A program made the translations under genes and the position numbers. Below the pieces are notes generated by a model. That model worked only from the letters and a program-made list of their open reading frames with translations. It ran no database searches and was not told the origin of the DNA. A stretch of 64,000 nucleotides of DNA from DASQZK01 sp963809925. Its GTDB lineage: Bacteria > Bacteroidota > Bacteroidia > Bacteroidales > GCA-2748055. The stretch is taken from the NCBI GenBank assembly GCA_963809925.1, contig CAWELH010000009.1, positions 227,226 through 291,225 of the forward strand, read 5' to 3'. Of this stretch, positions 27,714-34,982 are shown piece after piece. How positions within the stretch are numbered: position 1 is the first letter of the stretch; each line of letters opens with the position of its first letter.

Positions 27714-29045
27714 CTAACCGATTTTGGGCAAGGTCCAGGGTGCACGATATTCCGGGACAATGAGCTGGTTAGCCTTCTCCGAGTTGGTAAAGCGATTGTT
27801 CTTTTCATCCCAGATCAGGACCGGCTCACCAACCCTGCCTGCGATGTTGGCGATATGGGCATGCAGTGCAGCAGCCCGTCCTATTTCTGTCGGACATACC
27901 GGGATCTCACGTGATTTCACACAATTGAGGAAGTTACGGGTATGAATGGAATGCGCTTCCTGTCCGCCTTTATATTCTTCTTCCTTCACCTTAAAGGCTT
28001 TCTTTTCGTTATCCCATTCCGGGTATACCTGGTAGCTGCTCCTGTCGGTCACGATAGTGGCATCGTCGCCGATGAACGCCAGCCCGTAAAGTTTTTCATA
28101 GGGTCCCTGTTGAACGCCGGCATTCATATCCCAGTTAAAGACATACTCGCCCATAGGGTAATTAACGTTCATGGTGTCGAAAGTCTCCCGCTGACCAACC
28201 TGGGCGGAAGAGTTAGCGGCATATGTACTCAGGATTTTTGGAGCTTCGACGATATCTTTAGCCCAGAGAGCCATATCGAGCAGGTGGACGCCCCAGTCGG
28301 TCATCAGACCGCCGCCGTAATCCCAGAACATTCGCCAGGAGCCGTGGAAGCGGTTAGGGTTGAAGGGCCGCTTGGGAGCCGGTCCGAGCCAGAGATCATA
28401 GTCGACGCCGTCGGGAACGGGTCCGTCGGGTTTGGGATCCGGACCGATACCATAGTTGAAATTGGCCCAGATATTGACCTTCCGGAGTTTGCCAATGCGG
28501 CCGCTTTTGATTCTGTTCATCGTCTGAATGAACGTGAAATTACTGCGCTGCTGCTGGCCTACCTGCACAACACGGTTGTAATAGTTGGCTGCTTTTACCA
28601 TGATGTTACATTCCTCAATGGTGTTGGCCATGGGTTTTTCGACATACACATCCTTACCGGCCTGGCAGGCATATACCATGTTCAGGCAATGCCAGTGGTC
28701 GGGTGTGCCGATGAAGACCACGTCAATATCTTTCTGCTCAAGCATCTTCCGGAAGTCCTTGTACAGTTTAGGCTTAAAACCGTAGTCATCCTCGATGGTC
28801 TTAGCCCGGGCATTCAGGATATTTGAATCCACGTCGCATAGAGCCACGCAGTTGACGTCATCATATTCAAGGGCATTTTTGAGGGCGCCGAATCCACGGC
28901 TACGACATCCGATAAGGGCTGCGTTGATCTTGTCGCTTGCGGGGACCCGGGATGAGGTACCGGCGGCGAGAGTCCGGCCTGCCAGTCCGAGCCCTGCTGT
29001 AGTAATTGCCGAGTTTCTCAGGAATGTTCTGCGATTTAGGGTCAT
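27714..29045 (-). CDS. Gfo/Idh/MocA family oxidoreductase, exported
   Basis: This 443-residue protein has a twin-arginine signal (LNRRTFLRNSAITTAGLGLA). The N-terminal Rossmann domain has a nucleotide-binding loop at ALIGCRSRGFGA and the VEKPMANT lysine motif; the C-terminal domain has GGGLMTDWGVHLLDMALW. It should oxidise or reduce a sugar or sugar-derivative with NAD(P) acting in the periplasm, as in secreted GFOR-like enzymes. It is transcribed ahead of the isomerase-like gene. The substrate is unknown. Confidence 0.9.
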   Translation of the reverse strand: MTLNRRTFLRNSAITTAGLGLAGRTLAAGTSSRVPASDKINAALIGCRSRGFGALKNALEYDDVNCVALCDVDSNILNARAKTIEDDYGFKPKLYKDFRKMLEQKDIDVVFIGTPDHWHCLNMVYACQAGKDVYVEKPMANTIEECNIMVKAANYYNRVVQVGQQQRSNFTFIQTMNRIKSGRIGKLRKVNIWANFNYGIGPDPKPDGPVPDGVDYDLWLGPAPKRPFNPNRFHGSWRMFWDYGGGLMTDWGVHLLDMALWAKDIVEAPKILSTYAANSSAQVGQRETFDTMNVNYPMGEYVFNWDMNAGVQQGPYEKLYGLAFIGDDATIVTDRSSYQVYPEWDNEKKAFKVKEEEYKGGQEAHSIHTRNFLNCVKSREIPVCPTEIGRAAALHAHIANIAGRVGEPVLIWDEKNNRFTNSEKANQLIVPEYRAPWTLPKIG

Positions 29046-29149
29046 GTTGGTTTGATTTTAATTGACTGTAAGAAATCAGGAACAATTTAACGATTGGCAG
29101 CGGAATATCAAAGCCTGTATTCCGGATATTTACAAACTATGGGGCAGAC

Positions 29150-29320
29150 CTATGATAATGCTATCCTTACATTTTTCCGGTAGGACCGGCTAACCGGGAT
29201 GTCAATCGTGCCCGGCGAGATGAACTCTGAAGAGAAAGCGGTGACCCTGCCGGTATGGACGATGAAGGAACGGTGGCATCTCAGGAATGTCGAGGGCAGC
29301 TGAAACTGTGTTTTTAAGGC
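29150..29320 (-). pseudogene. Remnant of a LytTR DNA-binding domain
   Basis: The minus strand encodes about 55 residues that match the C-terminal half of a LytTR domain: LPSTFLRCHRSFIVHTGRV, then IPVSRSYRKNVR just before a stop at 29150. The expected order (FxRxHRSxIV, then a spacer, then P(V/I)SRSY) is fully kept. The response-regulator receiver and the start of LytTR are missing. No start codon or upstream coding sequence fits, so this is a gene relic. The rest of the 519-bp gap 29046-29564 holds only a terminator. Confidence 0.65.
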
Positions 29321-29473
29321 GGGCTGCCTTGTATTGCACTCCGCCAAAAACCACTCTGAATGAGCAAGGGGAGAAGAGAAATGAGCTCGCAGATCAAGGA
29401 GAAAAATCAGGATGAGAAGGAGGGACCTGTTACAACATGAAAGAGAAGGGAAAGGAATCAGGGTCATAACATG

Positions 29474-29500
29474 AAAAAGCCGGGAAATGATTCCCGGCTT
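29474..29500 (-). terminator. Rho-independent terminator of the fasciclin gene
   Basis: A perfect 10-bp stem, AAGCCGGGAA (29477-29486) and TTCCCGGCTT (29491-29500), with an ATGA loop. On the minus strand it is followed by a run of Ts. It lies 64 bp past the stop codon of the fasciclin-domain gene. Confidence 0.8.
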
Positions 29501-29564
29501 AATATATGAAGCGTACCCTTTTCAATACCCAACAATTATACTCTCCTGGCCTTGCTTCATGAGT

Positions 29565-30347
29565 TTATCGTTGAATCAGGATCTTGCTCACTGCCCGTGA
29601 TGATTTTCCTTCCCTGACCAAGGCATAGGTTCCATTCTGAACATCGGACACATTTAAATTACTGTTGTTGCCTACATTCTCAAATCGCTTAATGGTTTTT
29701 CCGTCCAGACTTAACAATGTCACTGTATACGATTCACCGTTTTCGAAATAAACCTTAACATAATCGGAGGCCGGATTTGGATAAACCTTCATCTGCTCTG
29801 TTTCGGTTTGCAGAAAGCCCAGGGTTTCATTATCAAAGTTCAACACCATATCGATCACATGTACTACGCCGTTATCGGCTTCAATATCCGCAACAGTAAC
29901 TTTGGCATCATTAATAAACACGCCGTCATTGCTGATGGTCACCTTCACGTCTTTTCCAAGAAGGGTTTCAGCCATCTGTCCGTCGCTCAGATCGGTGGAC
30001 ATGACGTTGGCGCCGATCACATGGTAAAGAAGAATATCGGTCAGCGCTCCCGAAGGATCCGCCAGCAGGGCGTCGAGGGTACCGGCAGGTAATGCGGCAA
30101 AGGCATCATCTGTAGGGGCAAAGACGGTAAACGGACCGTCGCCGCTGAGGGTCTCGGCCAGGCCGGCAGCAGTTACTGCAGCTTCGAGGGTGTTGTGGTT
30201 TTCGCTGTTGACGATGATGTCCACGACAGTGTTTGTGGCTTTTTTATCGGGTTGCGAGGCCTGTGCCGCAAAAATGGTAGTTAACATTCCAAGGAGGAAA
30301 ACCGGCAAAATATAGCGGTTAAATTTTAAAGATAATTTTGTTTCCAT
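29565..30347 (-). CDS. Secreted fasciclin-domain protein with T9SS sorting domain
   Basis: This 260-residue protein has a signal peptide (ending near AQA, about residue 30), one FAS1/fasciclin domain (about 40-170, with GPFTVFAPTDDAFAALP and DNGVVHVIDMVL) and a C-terminal type A T9SS sorting domain (MKVYPNPASDYVKV ... YALVREGKS). FAS1 domains mediate adhesion. The protein should end on the cell surface. A near-consensus Fur box lies 94 bp upstream, suggesting iron-dependent control (inference). Confidence 0.9.
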   Translation of the reverse strand: METKLSLKFNRYILPVFLLGMLTTIFAAQASQPDKKATNTVVDIIVNSENHNTLEAAVTAAGLAETLSGDGPFTVFAPTDDAFAALPAGTLDALLADPSGALTDILLYHVIGANVMSTDLSDGQMAETLLGKDVKVTISNDGVFINDAKVTVADIEADNGVVHVIDMVLNFDNETLGFLQTETEQMKVYPNPASDYVKVYFENGESYTVTLLSLDGKTIKRFENVGNNSNLNVSDVQNGTYALVREGKSSRAVSKILIQR

Positions 30348-30440
30348 GATTTTTATTTTTTTGATTTAAACATAAGACAATGGGTGATCAATTATGTTTA
30401 ATAAAAAACTAAAAAGATTAAACATTTAACAAATTATTAT

Positions 30441-30459
30441 GATAATGATAAGCATTATT
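30441..30459 (-). promoter_or_regulatory. Probable Fur box upstream of the fasciclin gene
   Basis: The sequence GATAATGATAAGCATTATT matches the classical 19-bp Fur box GATAATGATAATCATTATC at 17 of 19 positions and keeps the inverted symmetry. It lies 94 bp upstream of the fasciclin start codon, inside a very AT-rich 200-bp stretch, so a chance match is somewhat more likely than usual. The 827-bp gap 30348-31174 also contains the second copy of the 250-bp repeat; no gene is seen in the rest. Confidence 0.5.
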
Positions 30460-30679
30460 ATAATTTATAATCAATTGTATAATAAGTAGTAAATAGTCAT
30501 TTCGTTAAATAAATCAATATATTTATGTTTAACATTTACATATTAATAATAAACATTATATAAATACTTTCAATCCGATAGGTTTGGGTTTGATTGCATG
30601 TCTTGCTTAGGAGTAAAAGCATAGAGCCACTTAGTGACACAATATATTTCACTGTCACTGGATAGTGGGCGCAGTGGGA

Positions 30680-30928
30680 TGCCATTTATAGGACGTATTG
30701 TTCCGGAGATGAAAAAAGAGGTCAGGAGTGCGCTGATTATTTCATCGTTTTGATATAAAGAGACGACCGGGGGCATGGGGAACCGGCAGGAAAAGAAGTG
30801 AGTTTTCGTCTCTGCTGAAGAACATGAGCGGGGGAGGCTGAGATTTGTTCTTTCTGCGCATTAAGGGTGGTGGGCGGGGGGTGGGATCCCCTACATCTTC
30901 GTATATAAGAACAATATATAGAACCTTC
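30680..30928 (-). repeat. ~250-bp intergenic repeat, copy B (inverted relative to copy A)
   Basis: Reverse complement of copy A at 16543-16792, with scattered mismatches throughout. The best-kept parts are the CATCTCCGGAACAATACG end, the ACTCACTTCTT segment and the TATATATTGTTC end. It lies between the fasciclin and GH30 genes. No protein is supported: frames in both copies give a similar short peptide (FFLRIKGGGRGVGSPT) only because the DNA is repeated. Confidence 0.8.
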
Positions 30929-31174
30929 AGATTTCCTTCAGATTTCGCGGATGTAAAACTGTGCAAAGCAAAATGTGAGAGCAATAGCACTACATTTCAA
31001 GGACACCAGCGAGATGCTGAATCCTTGATTTCAAAAAATTCTTGTCTGGATCAGGTCATCCTTTCAGCACTAAAAAAAGTCAAAGGCGGAGTGAAAATTG
31101 CTGCCCCATTAAAGCGAGAAGTAATACACATCGTTTCAACTTTCAGTTTCCCAACCGGTCACCAGGTAAAAGCA

Positions 31175-33472
31175 TCATCTCTTTATCATGATCTTAGTTA
31201 CCGAAGCTGTATTATCAGTGGTAATTTTTATAAGGTGCATACCTGTAGAGAGTTCCTCAAGAGGAACGTAGATAATGCCTTCTGAAATCGGAATTTGTTT
31301 CGTTAAGATTTTTGAACCCAGCATGTTGAAAATTTCCACCTTTGCGATTTTATCAGACACTGCCGGTAGTTGAATATTTACATAATTATCTGCAGGGTTT
31401 GGGTAAACAGACGGTCCCTTCAGAAGGGTTGAGGTAACAGCCGTATTATCAATCACCGTAATATTGAAACTGACACTCTTCTCATTTTTCCCGTTCAGCA
31501 AGGTATCCCCATCATCATACGCTGTGATGGTAACCAGGACATCTCCGGCTGATTTTGGTGTGTATGTGTAGGTTGCCGTATTTTCGCCGGACGTATAGGT
31601 TACTTTTGTACTCTTTATGACATTCGTATTTGTTTTGAAATCTCGAAATGTGATGGTCTGGGTTCCGCTATTACCATCTGAGATGCCGGTTACTGTTATC
31701 GTTTGGGGTCCGGCATTGAGCTTTATCTGTTGATCGGGGATGTTATCGATCGTAGGTTCCTGGTTGATGAAAGGAATAATCTGTACATCAAAGGAGATCT
31801 GCTTTTTTGAAAAGAAGCCGTTATTGTCCTGACCTCCGTCATCCTGAAGTGTTAGGGTGATGGTGGTTGTGCCTATTTGATCGGCTACCGGAGTCAACGT
31901 TAAAGTACCGGAGGTTTCTCCTGCATTGTGACTGATAACGGGATCAGGAATCAATGCTGTGTTTGAGCTGGTTGCCGTGATGACGAGGTTCTGGCTATTC
32001 AAATCGCCATCACTTATCCCTTCAAGATTTATCATGTTTGAACCATTCGAGTTCATTAGTAAAACCATATCGTCTACTTTGTTGATGGTCGGAAGGTGAT
32101 TGGTTCCTTCAGCCACGAGCGTGGTGATACTTTTCGGTTGGAGCACGACCGCAGAGCCATCTGTAATCCCCGCATATATGCAATTTTCTGTTGAGGAAGT
32201 CCTGTAAAGGGTAAATTCATTGGGTTTATTTTCCATTTGAAGACTGACGGTTTGTGCCTCATCTGAAGTATTTATGGCCACAATCGTCAGCCGGCTTTCT
32301 TCACCATGTTCATATGCTGATATAAAGACTTGTTTAGATTCATCATCAGTACAGTCAATCCGTATAGCTCCCGGCCGGATATACCGGTAAAAATTTTTGG
32401 ATACATAATATATTTTCTTGGGGTTGCCATTGATGATCAAAGCTTCCTGTTCATTCGCACCTATACTGGTATTAACGGTAAGCCATACCCACCCGGAGAG
32501 ATTGCCGTATTTTAAAGCAGTGTGGATCAACTGACCGTAGACCATGGGTCCGTCCTGTGCATCCCATACCGTGGAATAACCTGAAGTCTCTGTCATCCAT
32601 AGTTCTTTTCCATTTTTTTGTGCAAAGTTTGAGGCTGTTTTCCATTGGCCGGCTGCAGTTGAGATGGAAGTAGGATTAATGCCATCGGAATAAGCATGCG
32701 TTGCAAGTATATCGGAGAAGCTCTTACATACAGGGTCCTGCATCATTGGGATCTCATAACTGCCAAAATTGGAAAGCAGATCTTCAGCAGCGAATATTTT
32801 GACATCGATGTTTTCATCCTGAAACCTCTGGCCCAATAACTTGATGATATTTTTCATCTCATCGAAGCTATAAACACATGAGCTGTACCACTGTCCCCAT
32901 CTGGGTTCATTTTCCGGGCTTATTGCATAAACCTTGGAACCAGTCTGCTGCTCAATATACTTAATGTAGGTGGAATAAAATTCTGCATATTCGTCATACA
33001 TGTCATGGTTCAACCTGTTCTTACATTCAGGATCAGAAGATAAGCAATCGGCTCCTTCCAGGGAGTTATTGTATTTCATCCACGCGGGAGGTGAAAATAC
33101 CGAGAGGATTAGTTTGCCCAATCCGGCTGAAACGAATTTGTTGATTACGGCCATCTGGTCTGTTAAAGCCCCATCTGTCAAATTAAATTGGTTCAAATCC
33201 GCATCGAATGGGTCATTATTATCATTAGCGGGTTCAAATGTCGATGTGGGGTAGACTCTGAGTATGCTTAGTCCCAGATCATTTACAGCCATGTCGGCAA
33301 TGGTTGCCGAATTGTTGGGGCCATACAGCCAGTCAGGCACAGCTCCGCCAAATCCCTGGACCTTTTGATATTGTTTGGTCAAATCGATGGACACATTAAT
33401 TACCTGTGAAAATAGACTCCCCCCTGTGAAAATTATAGATAAAGTGAAGATTCCGAGTTTTGATAGTTTCAT
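31175..33472 (-). CDS. GH30-family glycoside hydrolase with Ig-like repeats and T9SS sorting domain
   Basis: This 765-residue secreted enzyme has a signal peptide (1-22), a GH30 (beta/alpha)8 catalytic domain plus beta-sandwich (about 25-455), cadherin/Ig-like modules (about 460-680) and a C-terminal T9SS domain (SVYPNPADNYVNIQL ... STGMHLIKI). The acid/base E189 is in ISPENEP and the nucleophile E295 in WMTETSG. GH30 members act on beta-1,4-xylan, glucosylceramide or beta-1,6-glucan; the exact substrate cannot be told. It lies just left of the tRNA-Cys boundary and is monocistronic. Confidence 0.88.
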   Translation of the reverse strand: MKLSKLGIFTLSIIFTGGSLFSQVINVSIDLTKQYQKVQGFGGAVPDWLYGPNNSATIADMAVNDLGLSILRVYPTSTFEPANDNNDPFDADLNQFNLTDGALTDQMAVINKFVSAGLGKLILSVFSPPAWMKYNNSLEGADCLSSDPECKNRLNHDMYDEYAEFYSTYIKYIEQQTGSKVYAISPENEPRWGQWYSSCVYSFDEMKNIIKLLGQRFQDENIDVKIFAAEDLLSNFGSYEIPMMQDPVCKSFSDILATHAYSDGINPTSISTAAGQWKTASNFAQKNGKELWMTETSGYSTVWDAQDGPMVYGQLIHTALKYGNLSGWVWLTVNTSIGANEQEALIINGNPKKIYYVSKNFYRYIRPGAIRIDCTDDESKQVFISAYEHGEESRLTIVAINTSDEAQTVSLQMENKPNEFTLYRTSSTENCIYAGITDGSAVVLQPKSITTLVAEGTNHLPTINKVDDMVLLMNSNGSNMINLEGISDGDLNSQNLVITATSSNTALIPDPVISHNAGETSGTLTLTPVADQIGTTTITLTLQDDGGQDNNGFFSKKQISFDVQIIPFINQEPTIDNIPDQQIKLNAGPQTITVTGISDGNSGTQTITFRDFKTNTNVIKSTKVTYTSGENTATYTYTPKSAGDVLVTITAYDDGDTLLNGKNEKSVSFNITVIDNTAVTSTLLKGPSVYPNPADNYVNIQLPAVSDKIAKVEIFNMLGSKILTKQIPISEGIIYVPLEELSTGMHLIKITTDNTASVTKIMIKR

Positions 33473-33926
33473 AGTTCAAATAGTTTGATCGTAAAATAAG
33501 TGATTTTAGGAGAATAGGGAGCATGGTTTATGGATTTATTTGATTAATATTTATTGTTAGTAATGAGAATCAGCCACTTGCAAAGTCACTATCATTTTTG
33601 GTTGATTTATACATTGAATTTTGAAAATTGAACACAAGTCATCGAACTTTGAAGTGAAAAAAAGAGGGTTCGAAAATTCTTTCTTCTCCCACCTCTCCCT
33701 GCCTTCCATCCCCCGCCATCCGCCGTCTATCTTCACTCGTCTCCATCCCGCCGCCGCACTTAAAAAATCTTTCATATATTTAAAATTATATTTACATTTG
33801 CAATCCCGAAATGAAACACGAAGGGGCAGGAGAGGTAGTTGTCCGGAAAGGAATTCTGAATCCGTCGCCATGTAGCACCAGTGCGGCAAAGCAGGCAGCA
33901 TAAATTTGATATCTCAGGATTAAAAC

Positions 33927-33990
33927 GGTCGGTTTGCCGAGTGGCTAGGCGTCCCGATCGCACATCGGGATTACAGGGGTTCGAATCGAA
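33927..33990 (+). pseudogene. Degenerate partial copy of tRNA-Cys
   Basis: The first 25 nt (33927-33951) are identical to the first 25 nt of the true tRNA-Cys at 34087. A hairpin CCCGA/TCGGG with loop TCGCACA (GCA at the anticodon place, but C instead of U33) follows, then TTACAG and GGTTCGAATC. The T-stem does not pair and the 3' acceptor strand is missing, so it cannot be a functional tRNA. No gene is seen between 33473 and this point. Confidence 0.7.
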
Positions 33991-34086
33991 AGCGGAACGA
34001 ATGAGTTCACGAAAAGAGGCCAGGAAGCGAGGAATCTGCTTCAGGATAGTTCATAAAAAGGTGCATATTTATATCGAAAACATATT

Positions 34087-34157
34087 GGTCGGTTTGCCGA
34101 GTGGCTAGGCGCTGGTCTGCAAAACCAGTTACAGCGGTTCGAATCCGCTACCGACCT
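34087..34157 (+). tRNA. tRNA-Cys (anticodon GCA)
   Basis: All arms pair: acceptor GGTCGGT/ACCGACC with discriminator U, D-arm GCCGAGTGGCTAGGC, anticodon stem CTGGT/ACCAG with loop CTGCAAA (anticodon GCA), and T-arm GCGG-TTCGAAT-CCGC. CCA is not encoded. A terminator follows 12 nt downstream. The preceding partial copy makes this locus a likely past integration site. Confidence 0.95.
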
Positions 34158-34168
34158 CAATCCATGAC

Positions 34169-34197
34169 AGACCTCGCATTGATGCGGGGTCTTTTTT
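34169..34197 (+). terminator. Rho-independent terminator after tRNA-Cys
   Basis: Stem AGACCTCGCA (34169-34178) pairs with TGCGGGGTCT (34183-34192, one G-U pair) around a TTGA loop and is followed by a run of Ts. Confidence 0.8.
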
Positions 34198-34382
34198 GTT
34201 GTGGGGCAGATTTTGGGGCATTTGGGGCAAGTTTAGGAGAGTAAGTACTTACACAAGGGTAAATTCTTGCCTATTTTCAGTGTAACCAATTACTTTATTT
34301 CGTATACAAAGAACTTATTTATTTTCAGTTGTTTCTTTTTTCTTCTCTTGTTCTTCTTTATAATTCTTCAAAGCCAAGGATG

Positions 34383-34751
34383 TCATATCAATAAGATCGC
34401 CATTTCTCTTTTCAAGAACTTTACCCTCTCTGCCAATTCAAGGCTTTTCTTAATGATCTCATTCTTATCCTGTTCTAATTGGGTGATATGTGCTTTCAGC
34501 TCATCAATTTCCTCTTTTTCTGCAAGGAACATTGACCCCTGACCGGTGAAAAGGTATGTTGGATTGACATTAAAGTTTTTAATCAGTTCAATAGTAGCCT
34601 TTGTACTGATTAATGCCTCGCCTTCAAGAGTAGATGATAATTGTGAAGTGGAACCATATCCCATTGCTTTAGCGAATGCAGTACGTTTTATTCCTTGAAT
34701 CATGATTGTACCATAAATCGAATTAAAATTGTGTGTAATATCAAAGTTCAT
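34383..34751 (-). CDS. XRE/Cro-CI-type helix-turn-helix regulator with coiled-coil tail
   Basis: This 122-residue protein has an N-terminal HTH region (RTAFAKAMGYGSTSQLSSTL, about residues 23-42), the linker NVNPTYLFTGQGSMF that is typical of short Bacteroidota phage-repressor-like regulators, and a C-terminal coiled coil (EIDELKAHITQLEQDKNEI). No sensor domain is present. It is isolated, next to the tRNA-Cys, as expected for a regulator left by a mobile element. It does not appear to be part of the polysaccharide locus. Confidence 0.7.
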   Translation of the reverse strand: MNFDITHNFNSIYGTIMIQGIKRTAFAKAMGYGSTSQLSSTLEGEALISTKATIELIKNFNVNPTYLFTGQGSMFLAEKEEIDELKAHITQLEQDKNEIIKKSLELAERVKFLKREMAILLI

Positions 34752-34769
34752 CGAAGAAAATGTAAATAA

Positions 34770-34886
34770 TTACTCAAAATTGAAGATGACTATGAGAAAA
34801 TAGTAGTCTCGGCTGATGTATTTGCAGAAGATTATAAAGGAATTAAACATATGCATATCAGACAGTTCCTGGCATATGAAGATTGA
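34770..34886 (+). pseudogene. C-terminal remnant resembling a DUF4143/AAA ATPase
   Basis: After a TAA at 34767 the plus strand encodes 38 residues ending at a TGA (34884-34886): DDYEKIVVSADVFAEDYKGI, then KHMHIRQFLAYED. The pattern Y-K-I-V-hydrophobic-S-x-D...G-I-K-x...I-x-x-(F/W)-L is how many predicted ATPases with DUF4143 end. Nothing of the ATPase domain precedes it. It is short, so the call is tentative. A different frame downstream (34899-34985) also looks protein-like but was not identified. Confidence 0.4.
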
Positions 34887-34982
34887 TTAGTTATTTCTGG
34901 TGCTTAATGCTATCCAAAGAGAACCATCAGAAGAAATCAAAGCATATCATGAACAGTTGCCCCACCCGCTGCAAATTCAATA

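Noticed and set aside
27942..28826. A long plus-strand frame of 294 residues
   Set aside because: It is antisense to the clearly real Gfo/Idh/MocA oxidoreductase gene and has no recognisable domain.
30845..31285. A possible 146-residue protein on the plus strand
   Set aside because: Its first part is the 250-bp DNA repeat (the same peptide appears at copy A) and its end overlaps the GH30 gene antisense.
33660..33760. Pyrimidine-rich strand near 33.7 kb as a possible structured or regulatory element
   Set aside because: It is a low-complexity CT-rich run with no inverted repeat or conserved motif that I could see.
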